Assembly (NCBI GenBank): GCA_963721405.1
Contig: CAVRJA010000014.1
Span: 868,001-932,000 of the forward strand
Direction of reading: 5' to 3'
DNA: 64,000 nt
Source: JAFNAG01 sp963721405
GTDB lineage: Bacteria; Acidobacteriota; UBA6911
Each line of letters starts with the position of its first letter. The stretch's first letter is position 1. A program made the translations under genes and the position numbers. Of the stretch, positions 27,617 through 35,915 are shown piece by piece. Under the pieces are notes generated by a model. That model was not told where the DNA came from. It saw only the letters and a program-made list of their open reading frames with translations, and did not search any database.

Positions 27617-27654
27617 GTCTGACTCACCCCATTGCTGCAAGGAAGGTTTGAGAA

Positions 27655-29019
27655 TCATCTTATGGCCGCGGAGTTCGGACCCAGGACGCCGGCCGCGAAC
27701 TCCACTTTCGCGAAGCTGAGCCGGTGGTCGTAGATCGCCGCAGCCAGGGCCATGCTCGCTGCGCTGCGCGCGGTCTCCGCCGAAAGCAGGTCGGTCATGG
27801 TGGCGAGACCCGCTTCGTAACGGTTGCGCAGGATGCGCAGGCTCTCCTGGCTCTGCGCCTCGGCCGTCTGCATCGCGAGCACCTGCTGTTCGGCCGATCG
27901 CACCTGGATCAGGGCCCCGTGCACTTCCATTTCCATGGCCGATTCCATCGCCCTGAGCTCGAGCTGCTTCTGCTCCAGGCGCTGGCGCGCCGCGCGCAGC
28001 AGCGCCGCGTCGCCGCCGCCCGCGTACACGTTCCACCGCAGCGTCAGGCCCGCGGTCCAGTTGCTGCCGCCGGCTTCCTTGAAGGACGGGTTGTCCGCCT
28101 CCCACGACGCGAATGCGCCCAGGGTCGGCAGAAACTGGGCCTGCTTGCCGCGCACCTCCAGCTCCGCCTGCCGGACCTCGGCCTGGAGCCGCTGGTAATC
28201 GGGGCGCCGCTTGCGCAGTTCGGCGAGCAACACGTCCTCCGAGGGGAGCGTGTAGGCAGCGCGCGCCAGCGGGGCCGTCTCGCCCTGCGCCTGGTCGAGC
28301 GGCGCTCCCATCAGGCGGTTCAACTCCGCCCGGGCCAATTCCTGCCGGCCGCGCGCCTGGATCTCCTGCTGCTTCGCCGACGCCAGGTACACCTGGCCGC
28401 GGAGCAGGTCGGCCTCGACGGCCAGGCCGCTGTCCACCCGCGCCCGGGCCTGCTGCACCATGGCTTCGGAGGAAGTCATCGCCGCCCGGGCCGCTTCGAG
28501 CGATTCGCCCGCGAGCGAAACGGCGTAGTAGGCTTCGATCACTGCCAGAACGGTCTGACGCACGTGCTCCTCGTGCCCCAGGTCCGCCATCTCGACCCCG
28601 AGCCGCGCGGTTTCGGTCTGCCGGCGGGTGCGCCCGAAGTCCCAGATGTTCTGCTGAGCCAGGAGCCGCGTCTGGAGGTTCTGCTGTGCGCCGGGGGCGT
28701 TCAGGGAGGGGAGGGCGAAGTTGTCCGCCGTGAAGTGCCGCTGAGTCAGCAGCGTGCCGAACACGTAGACGGGATTGTTCCCTCCCAGAACCGACTGCTC
28801 CACGTCGATGCGCGGCAGGTAGCCGGCCCGGCTGGCTGCCAGGCCGGAAGTCGCCGCCGCCCGCGCGGGCGCGTCGACGGCCAGGTCGGGGTTGTTTTCG
28901 AGCGCCTTGCGCACCGCCTGCTCGAGCGTGAGCTTGTCCTGGGCGGCCAGCCGGGGTCCGGACGCGGCCAGAAGGAGCAGGACCGGAAACAAGAGTGTTA
29001 CTCGGGGCATGTTTTTCAT
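27655..29019 (-). CDS. TolC family outer-membrane efflux protein
   Basis: About 454 residues from ATG 29019 (MKNMPRVTLLFPVLLLLAASG, signal peptide; TTG 29034 is an alternative). Two homologous halves of the TolC fold are visible: LTLEQAVRKALENNPDL with ASRAGYLPRIDVEQSV, and LLAELRKRRPDYQRLQAEV with GKQAQFLPTLGAFASWE, plus the helix ending RNRYEAGLATMTDLLSAE. It forms the trimeric outer-membrane channel of the tripartite pump. Second gene of the operon, 36 bases after the ArsR stop; its stop TGA overlaps a possible start for the adaptor. Confidence 0.93.
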   Translation of the reverse strand: MKNMPRVTLLFPVLLLLAASGPRLAAQDKLTLEQAVRKALENNPDLAVDAPARAAATSGLAASRAGYLPRIDVEQSVLGGNNPVYVFGTLLTQRHFTADNFALPSLNAPGAQQNLQTRLLAQQNIWDFGRTRRQTETARLGVEMADLGHEEHVRQTVLAVIEAYYAVSLAGESLEAARAAMTSSEAMVQQARARVDSGLAVEADLLRGQVYLASAKQQEIQARGRQELARAELNRLMGAPLDQAQGETAPLARAAYTLPSEDVLLAELRKRRPDYQRLQAEVRQAELEVRGKQAQFLPTLGAFASWEADNPSFKEAGGSNWTAGLTLRWNVYAGGGDAALLRAARQRLEQKQLELRAMESAMEMEVHGALIQVRSAEQQVLAMQTAEAQSQESLRILRNRYEAGLATMTDLLSAETARSAASMALAAAIYDHRLSFAKVEFAAGVLGPNSAAIR

Positions 29020-29055
29020 CGCTTTATCCGGCAAGTGACTGGTGAGTGACTCGGG

Positions 29056-29412
29056 TCAATAGCCCTTGGGCGAGCCGATGGCGGCGGCCAGCTTCTCCCC
29101 CTGCTTCAACCTCTGGTACAGGATCGAGCGCATGATCCGGCAGGCTTCGTGAATCTCCGGGTGCGTGAGCCTGTAACTGACCTGCCGCCCGTCCCGGGTG
29201 GCGTCCACGATGCCGACCTGCATCATGATGGTCATGTGCTTCGACAGGTTGGCCTTGGAGATCTGCAGCGTGTCCAGCAGGGCCGCCGCGGACATCTCGC
29301 GCTGGTTGAGCAGGTCGACGATCTCGAGCCGCACGGGGTGCGCCATCGACTTGCAGATCTCGCACTGCAGTTCAAAGATCCTCCTTGCCGCACGCTTGTC
29401 TTTTGTCATCAT
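29056..29412 (-). CDS. ArsR-family transcriptional regulator of the efflux operon
   Basis: 118 residues. The winged helix is clear: HPVRLEIVDLLNQREMSAAAL, LQISKANLSKHMTIMMQVGIV (in pieces) and RDGRQVSYRLTHPEI. An extra N-terminal helix carries Cys17 and Cys20 (FELQCEICKSMAHP), possible sensing thiols. The usual ArsR metal motif ELCVCDL in the recognition helix is not present (QISKAN instead), so a thiol, redox or sulfur signal is as likely as a metal. It heads the operon ArsR-TolC-adaptor-RND-DUF2892 and lies directly behind a consensus promoter with an operator-like inverted repeat, consistent with autorepression. Confidence 0.9.
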   Translation of the reverse strand: MMTKDKRAARRIFELQCEICKSMAHPVRLEIVDLLNQREMSAAALLDTLQISKANLSKHMTIMMQVGIVDATRDGRQVSYRLTHPEIHEACRIMRSILYQRLKQGEKLAAAIGSPKGY

Positions 29413-29430
29413 CGTTCTCTAAGTTTATAT

Positions 29431-29477
29431 GTTTCCAAATATCGAAACCATTATACGATTGAAAGTCACCGTGTCAA
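29431..29477 (-). promoter_or_regulatory. Sigma-70 consensus promoter with operator-like inverted repeat
   Basis: On the reverse strand a perfect TTGACA (29472-29477) and a perfect TATAAT (29450-29455) are separated by 16 bases. Immediately downstream GTTTCGATATTTGGAAAC (29430-29447) forms an inverted repeat GTTTC/GAAAC overlapping the expected transcription start. A repressor bound here would block polymerase. This is the obvious control point for the arsR-tolC-adaptor-RND operon. Confidence 0.75.
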
Positions 29478-29490
29478 TGAAAAAGTGAAC

Positions 29491-29539
29491 GGGTCGCGAT
29501 TGGGTGTTGGGGGCTGGGGGTTGGGGATTGGGGCCGGGG
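29491..29539. repeat. Period-7 degenerate array
   Basis: Seven heptamers in register (GATTGGG, TGTTGGG, GGCTGGG, GGTTGGG, GATTGGG, GCCGGGG). Member of the heptamer family also found at 31.8, 48.9, 49.3 and 54.4 kb. Confidence 0.65.
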
Positions 29540-29576
29540 TATAGCGGCGCCAAAGGGTAGACGCCGAACATCGGGC

Positions 29577-29618
29577 CTGGAGCTGGACGTGGACCTGAAC
29601 TTAGACCTGGACGCGGAC
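29577..29618. repeat. Period-6 degenerate array (CTGGAC type)
   Basis: Seven hexamers in register: CTGGAG, CTGGAC, GTGGAC, CTGAAC, TTAGAC, CTGGAC, GCGGAC. A matching short array occurs at 58568-58597. Confidence 0.7.
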
Positions 29619-29749
29619 CGCAGTCCGGCAGACGTCGGATGGGCGCCGGTGTATCATTTATGTGACGTATGGATCCGGGCCGGCGGCTCGTTGCCGGGCG
29701 GGAATGGGACAGCCGGTTCGGGAGGATCTCTGATCGGGTGACGGGTTCC

Positions 29750-30862
<1,113 letters not shown>

Positions 30863-30905
30863 CCGCCTGGTCGCGTTCCTTCAAGCGATGCTCAGAGATC
30901 GATCT

Positions 30906-31688
30906 TCACATGGGCAGAAATGCGATGACCGCAAATGCCGCCCCGGCGGGATCCTCGAGGATGGAGAATCGTCCGGTCTTCGGCACATCCTGGGGCGGCA
31001 CGAGAACCTTCGCTCCCAGCTCCACGGCACGCGCCTTCGCCGCATCGCAGTCCGCCACGGAAAGATAGGACAGCCAGTTTGGCGGCACCCCCTGGAACTG
31101 CGGGCCTTCCATCTGCATCATGCCGGCGGACGGCTTGTCCCCAACCTGGAACACGGTGTAAGTCATTCCCGGGCCCATCGGCACCTCGGAAAACGTCCAT
31201 CCCAGCAACTGGCAGTAAAACCGTCGCGCCCCCTCCGCACTCGGGGTCATCAGCTCGGTCCAGGAGAAGGAACCCGGCTTGGGCGCCAGGCGGGCTGCTC
31301 CCTGATTTTCCGTGCCGTTGTAAACCGCGAAGTGGGCCCCCTGCGGATCTTCCAGGAACGCCATGCGTCCCACGTTCGTGATGTCGGCCGGAGGTGCGAG
31401 AATCCTCCCCCCGAGTTCGGTTGCCTTGGAGGCCGCCGCGTCCACATCGTCGACCCAGACATAGGGCATCCAATGCGAGGGCACGCCTTCGAATTGAGGC
31501 CCGAACATCTGGTAGCCGGCGCCGACCTCATGGTCTCCCGATAAGAAGATGTGATAAATCCAGCCCTCGCCCATGTCGTGATCGCGTGTCTCCCAGCTCA
31601 TCAATTCAGTGTAAAACTTCAGCGCGACGCTAATGTCGCGGGTTCCCAACTCATACCAGCAGAATTCCCCTTGCAGATAGGCTCCCAT
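30906..31688 (-). CDS. Two-domain VOC (glyoxalase/bleomycin resistance-like) protein
   Basis: 260 residues with two tandem vicinal-oxygen-chelate domains: residues about 5-125 (GEFCWYELGTRDISVALKFY ... WVDDVDAAASKATELGGRI ... FLEDPQGAHFAVY) and 138-258 (GSFSWTELMTPSAEGARRFY ... VADCDAAKARAVELGAKVL ... ILEDPAGAAFAVI). The layout matches hydroxylase-like or 27 kDa antigen-type VOC proteins. Metal-binding Glu and His positions vary between the domains, so the reaction is not predictable. Cytoplasmic, single gene; its promoter region is occupied by the heptamer palindrome at 31.8-32.0 kb. Confidence 0.88.
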   Translation of the reverse strand: MGAYLQGEFCWYELGTRDISVALKFYTELMSWETRDHDMGEGWIYHIFLSGDHEVGAGYQMFGPQFEGVPSHWMPYVWVDDVDAAASKATELGGRILAPPADITNVGRMAFLEDPQGAHFAVYNGTENQGAARLAPKPGSFSWTELMTPSAEGARRFYCQLLGWTFSEVPMGPGMTYTVFQVGDKPSAGMMQMEGPQFQGVPPNWLSYLSVADCDAAKARAVELGAKVLVPPQDVPKTGRFSILEDPAGAAFAVIAFLPM

Positions 31689-31814
31689 GGTCGTCTTCCT
31701 CCGTTGTCTTGCTGCTTAAGGGTGCTGCATCGAACCCGGGGTGTTCGGGCTTCCATAGATTTGTAACGCGGCAGTGCCGCCGGGACAAGCAAATTCACCG
31801 CCTGCCCACGCGCC

Positions 31815-31926
31815 GGGTGCCGGGTGCCGGGTGTCAGGTGTTAGGTATCGGGTGCCGGGCGACGGGTGTCGGGTGCCAGGTGCCGGGTGTCGGGTGCCAG
31901 GTGTTAGGTGTTGGGTGTCGGGTGTG
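31815..31926. repeat. Period-7 degenerate array, left arm (16 units)
   Basis: Sixteen consecutive heptamers without slippage, consensus RGGTGYC (GGGTGCC, GGGTGTC, AGGTGTT, GGGCGAC and similar). Mirror partner of the array at 31991-32046; the 64-base spacer between them holds nothing recognisable. Confidence 0.8.
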
Positions 31927-31990
31927 GGGACATTGGCTCGATCTCCGGCAACCAAGGTCTAATTCCCCCGTTCCTAGCCGGTCGACTCCT

Positions 31991-32046
31991 GACACCCAAC
32001 ACCTAACACCTGACACCTGACACCTAACGCTCAGCCCCTGCCCCCA
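31991..32046. repeat. Period-7 degenerate array, right arm (8 units)
   Basis: Eight heptamers in register on the complementary sense (GACACCC, AACACCT, AACACCT, GACACCT, GACACCT, AACGCTC, AGCCCCT, GCCCCCA), so the pair can fold into a long imperfect hairpin just past the S9 stop codon. Confidence 0.75.
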
Positions 32047-32050
32047 ATGC

Positions 32051-35000
32051 CTACTTGGCCTTATTAAGAAAGGGCACGCCGTTGGCCATCCAGTCGGGCG
32101 CCGGCTTGTCCTTGAGGTAGTGGTCGTAAAACTGCTGGATGCGCACCAGGAAGTCCTTCTGGTTTTGAATCTGGCGCAAGCCGTGCGCCTCCCCCGGGTA
32201 CGACAGCAGGATCACGTTCTTCTTGTTGAAGCGCAGGGCGTTGTAGAACTCGATCGCCTGCAGCCACTCCACCGATCCGTCGTCCGTGCCGTGAAGCAGG
32301 AGCAGCGGGGTGTTCATCGTCCGCGCGTGGAAGACCGCGGACTGGTCGATGTACAACTGCAGGTCATCGTAGGGATTTGTGCCGAACCGGCCCTGGCCGT
32401 AAATGTCGTAACGGTGCTGGTTGGTGCCGCTCGTCTTCCATATCTGGTTGAAATCGCTCACCAGGTCGCTCGCAGCGGCCCCGGCCACGATGGCCGCGAA
32501 CATCTTTGACTGGGTCGAAATGAACGCGGAGCCCTGGCCGCTGTAGCTGTGCCCGTGCAGTCCGACCCGCTTCGGGTCGGCATACCCCATGTCGATGACC
32601 TTCTGGATTGCCGCCTCGACGCACTCGAGCATGTCCGAATGCGAAGTGCGCGTGTTGTAGTGAATGTCGGGCTGCATGACCAGGTAGCCCTGGCTTACGA
32701 ATCCCGCGAACTGCGGGCTCGATGCGTAGTTGGGCGCCTGGTACGCGTGCAGGTTCTGGGAGTTCTTCTCGTAGAAATTGACGAGCATGGGCAATTTCTG
32801 CCCCTGCCTGTAATCGTCGGGAATCGCGAGCGTGCCCTGCAGTCTGACGCCGCTCTTGTTCTTGAACTCGAACAGGATGCGGTGCCCCCATTTGTACTCG
32901 GACTGCTGCGGATTGGCGTCGGTCATCCGCTTGGGAGTGGAGAACTTCGTATCCGTCATCCAGTAATCGGGGAACTCGACGAATGTTCCCTGGGTGTAGA
33001 GCAGCCGGTCGGCCTTTTTGGCCTTGGTCAATCCGCCGAAAGCCCCGTCTTCATAAATCAGCTTCTTGAGTTCCTTGGCGTTGAGTTCGTAGTATCCGGC
33101 TTTCTTGGTCCAATCGCCGTAGGCGCTGAGAAGGACGGGCTTGGAAAAGTCAATGGTCCTGTCCTGCCCGCGCCGCCCGCCTCCGCCGGGCCCCTGCCTG
33201 AGATCCGCGTCAGGTGATTCCTCCGGGTCCTCTCGTGTGGCGGAAGGCTGATCGCCTTCTCCCTCCAGCGGCTGATAGCGGAAGCGGATTTCCTCGCGCG
33301 TTCCCAGCCCTCCGGTCAGGTTTACCGCGGGCGATCCGTCGTAGGCCTGCAGAAAGACGTCGTACTTGTGATTGATCACGACGCCGAGTCCGTCCTTTGA
33401 GTACCCTGCGACGCCGTAGGAAGGCTTGACTCCGGGATGGTCGTAATCCTTGTCGACGAAGCTGACCGTAGCCTTCTGCGTGAGATTCCTGGTCTCGCCG
33501 GTGTCCAGAACGTAGTCCCAGACGTGCCCGTCTTTCCAGTACAGGAAATGCTTCGAATCGGGGGACAGGCCGAATGTCTGTCCCTGTGCCTTGAACATCA
33601 GCGTCCGCTCGCCGGTGGTCGTATTGACCCGGTAGTAGTCGGTCCTGGTCTCTTCCCAGTCTGAGGCGTAGCTGCGATCGTCGCTGCCGATGCCCCAGGC
33701 CTCGTTCTGCGTGAGCTGAATCGTCCGCATCCTTTCGTCGGTAAGCCGGACGAACTTCCTGGTGGCAGGATTGTAGTCGGCTCTGTAAGTGAAGTTCCGG
33801 TCCGTGTTGGCCCGGACCATCTGCTGTGCCTGGATGCGGTCGTCTTTCCAGTGCCAGATGTCCACGTTGGCGATCGCAGGAGCATCGGCGGGCCGCCTCT
33901 CGGGCTCCTTCTCCTGTTCCTTGATGCTGAAGAACACCTTGCTCAGGTCCTGGCTCCAGGACAGGGCCCCCTTCTCGCTGATGACCATGTCCTTGGGGAA
34001 ATCGGTTGCATCCGTCGACTTGAACTCGAAACATTCGGGTTCCCCGGCCATCCCCTTGAAGGCCAGGAGGCTGTTCTCACGCTCGACAGATCCCGTCTTC
34101 TTTGCCCCCTTGAGCAGGGCGAGCGCCGTGCCCTCTTCGTTCCATGCCAGTCTCTCGTACAGTGCCTTGCCGCTGTCCAGCGTGCGGCGAATCCCTGTGC
34201 CCAGGTAGAGCGCGCCGACGCCGTTGCCGGTCATGTCGGCGGCGTCGGTCGTGAAGGCGAGAATCGTGCCGCCCTTGTTGATGGCGAATTCGCCGGTGCT
34301 GCCGAACAGTTCGTCCACCCCCCGGTCGAACTGATGGATGATCATGTCCGTGCCGTTGTGCGTTGCCTCGCGGTCGAGCTTCGGCCGCTTGATCACGAGG
34401 ATTTTGGCGCCCTCGGAGAAGGTGAAGGAAGCGACGTTCTCCCACGAAATCTTCTCGCCGCTGGCGAGGTTGAGCAGTTCGAGTTTGCGCGCCGGCGCCG
34501 CGGCAGGCGCTGCGGTGGACGTGGCCGGTGCTCCGCCCCGCCCTGCCGGTGTCTGAGCTGTGGCGCCCCGGCCCGTGGGCGCCTGGGCGCCGCTACCGGC
34601 GCCGGAACCGCGTCCGGCCCCGCCCCGGCCGCCGGCCCCGGCGGCGCGCTCGGGAGGATTCACGAAATAGGCGATCCAGCGGGAGTCGTCGGAGAACTGC
34701 GGTCCGCCGCCGCCCCCTCCGCCGGGACCGCCTGCGCCCGGCGCTCCGGCGCCGCGCCCGCCGGCGCCCTGCGACCCGATCGCGATCGTGTACAGTTTGT
34801 CGCCATCGAGCTGCTTGACGTACAGATTCGCGTCGCCCTCGCGAGGCCTGAAAATATAGGAGGCCCATCTTCCGTCATCGGAGAGAGCGGTCGAAGCGAT
34901 CGAGCGCCAGCGGCCGTATTCTTCGATGGTTAGCGCTTTCTTCTCGCCCGTGGTCTGTTGCGCAGGCTTCGCCTGGCTTTGCGCCTGCGAGCCCGCCTGG

Positions 35001-35074
35001 AATCCTCCGGCAGAAACGGCGATCATCAGAATCGCCGCAAGGAATGTGAATCCAATAGGATGGAATTTCTTCAT
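32051..35074 (-). CDS. Exported S9 family peptidase (prolyl oligopeptidase-like), long form
   Basis: 1007 residues. Signal peptide (IGFTFLAAILMIAVSAGGFQA), then a propeller domain (about 50-730) interrupted by a very low-complexity Gly/Ala/Pro insertion at roughly residues 100-190 (for example GGPGGGGGGGPQ and RGGAGRGSGAGSG), and a C-terminal alpha/beta hydrolase. Nucleophile Ser843 is in GHSYSGQGSAF; the Asp lies in HGTDDGSVEW and the His in GEAHGLR. It hydrolyses peptides outside the cytoplasm. About 250 residues longer than a typical prolyl oligopeptidase because of the insert and an enlarged propeller. Single gene, divergent from the rhodanese gene. Confidence 0.93.
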   Translation of the reverse strand: MKKFHPIGFTFLAAILMIAVSAGGFQAGSQAQSQAKPAQQTTGEKKALTIEEYGRWRSIASTALSDDGRWASYIFRPREGDANLYVKQLDGDKLYTIAIGSQGAGGRGAGAPGAGGPGGGGGGGPQFSDDSRWIAYFVNPPERAAGAGGRGGAGRGSGAGSGAQAPTGRGATAQTPAGRGGAPATSTAAPAAAPARKLELLNLASGEKISWENVASFTFSEGAKILVIKRPKLDREATHNGTDMIIHQFDRGVDELFGSTGEFAINKGGTILAFTTDAADMTGNGVGALYLGTGIRRTLDSGKALYERLAWNEEGTALALLKGAKKTGSVERENSLLAFKGMAGEPECFEFKSTDATDFPKDMVISEKGALSWSQDLSKVFFSIKEQEKEPERRPADAPAIANVDIWHWKDDRIQAQQMVRANTDRNFTYRADYNPATRKFVRLTDERMRTIQLTQNEAWGIGSDDRSYASDWEETRTDYYRVNTTTGERTLMFKAQGQTFGLSPDSKHFLYWKDGHVWDYVLDTGETRNLTQKATVSFVDKDYDHPGVKPSYGVAGYSKDGLGVVINHKYDVFLQAYDGSPAVNLTGGLGTREEIRFRYQPLEGEGDQPSATREDPEESPDADLRQGPGGGGRRGQDRTIDFSKPVLLSAYGDWTKKAGYYELNAKELKKLIYEDGAFGGLTKAKKADRLLYTQGTFVEFPDYWMTDTKFSTPKRMTDANPQQSEYKWGHRILFEFKNKSGVRLQGTLAIPDDYRQGQKLPMLVNFYEKNSQNLHAYQAPNYASSPQFAGFVSQGYLVMQPDIHYNTRTSHSDMLECVEAAIQKVIDMGYADPKRVGLHGHSYSGQGSAFISTQSKMFAAIVAGAAASDLVSDFNQIWKTSGTNQHRYDIYGQGRFGTNPYDDLQLYIDQSAVFHARTMNTPLLLLHGTDDGSVEWLQAIEFYNALRFNKKNVILLSYPGEAHGLRQIQNQKDFLVRIQQFYDHYLKDKPAPDWMANGVPFLNKAK

Positions 35075-35428
35075 CTGTGCGTCTCCTGACTCGAGTTGCT
35101 TGATCTTGATCCGTCATGCGGTGGGAATGTCGCTCCCCCTGCTCCGGAATCGGCCCGGCGCCTGCTGCCCTGCCTATGATAAGGACCGCCTGGGGCATGG
35201 TCCGGGTGATCGGACGATTCCGGGATTACGGTAACCCGCGGATCATACGCCAAAAAGCAGCCACAGGAAACTGAAGACAACGCAACTCCCGAATCATGGA
35301 ATAGGTTGCCAGATTCGGCTCGCCGGTTTGGGAGCTGCGCAGCCTGTCCCGCGTATTGTATCCCCCCGAATTTGCAGCTGCCTTTTTTTAAGGATCAAAT
35401 GAGATACAATTTTATACAGGAGGTGAAA
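35075..35428. other. Divergent promoter region between the S9 peptidase and the rhodanese
   Basis: 354 bases without a gene. Near its right end a T-tract and TACAAT (35404-35409) could be the minus-10 region for the rhodanese, followed by a perfect AGGAGGTGA ribosome site at 35418-35426. No clear minus-35 and no repeat array. Confidence 0.45.
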
Positions 35429-35893
35429 ATGAGGAGACTCTTCGGGATGTCGCTGATTTGCGGTGCGGCGGCCCTGCTGTTTACCGGACCTGCAACTGCG
35501 CGGCCCGGCAGGCAGGAAGCAGGCAAGTCGCAGGCCGCAGTTGATCCTCAGGCCGGCAGGGCGATCGGGGCAAAGGAAATGGCGCCCAATGAGCTCCGGA
35601 AGCTGATCGCGGAAAAGGCGAAGATGATCATCATCGACGTCCGGGACGAGGAACAGTACCGAAAAGAAACGATCAAGGGCGCGATCCACATTCCCCTCGA
35701 AGAACTCGGCGCCCGTCTCGAGGAGATTCCCAAGGAAACGATCCTCGTCTTCACTTGAAACACCGGCCGGAGGAGCTCGCAGGCTGCGAAGCTCGCGGAA
35801 CGGGCCGGGTTCAAGACGGCGGAATTCTGTCCCATCCAGGAATGGAAAAAGAAGAACTACGAAACCGAGCCGGGAAAGAAGAAAATCGAGTAG
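35429..35893 (+). CDS. Exported rhodanese-like protein with in-frame TGA at the active-site position (probable selenoprotein)
   Basis: Read through one TGA, this is a 154-residue single-domain rhodanese. ATG 35429 follows a perfect AGGAGGTGA. A signal peptide (MSLICGAAALLFTGPATA) directs it outside the cytoplasm. The domain shows ELRKLIAEKAKMIIIDVRDE, EQYRKETIKGAIHIPLEEL and ETILVFT, then TGA as codon 110 (35756-35758), then NTGRRSSQAAKLAERAGF and EWKKKNYETEPGKKK to TAG. Rhodaneses carry their catalytic Cys exactly between the beta-strand (VFT) and the xTGRRS loop, so the TGA replaces that Cys and nothing else. A SECIS-like hairpin follows. Cys134 could pair with Sec. If no Sec machinery exists in the genome, this would be a nonsense-mutated gene ending at 35758. 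Confidence 0.82.
35763..35808 (+). promoter_or_regulatory. SECIS-like hairpin downstream of the TGA codon
   Basis: GAGCTCGCA (35773-35781) pairs with TGCGAAGCTC (35785-35794) as nine base pairs with one bulged A, closing a GGC apical loop at 35782-35784. A lower stem CCGGCC/GGCCGG (35763-35768 with 35803-35808) extends it. The loop begins with G and starts 23 bases after the TGA, inside the spacing and loop rule described for bacterial SECIS elements. It lies within the coding sequence, as bacterial SECIS elements do. Confidence 0.62.
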
Positions 35894-35915
35894 CCCGGAA
35901 TTCCCCGATGCAGGC

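Noticed and set aside
31815..32046. CRISPR array
   Set aside because: Units are 7 bases without spacers; no cas genes in the window.
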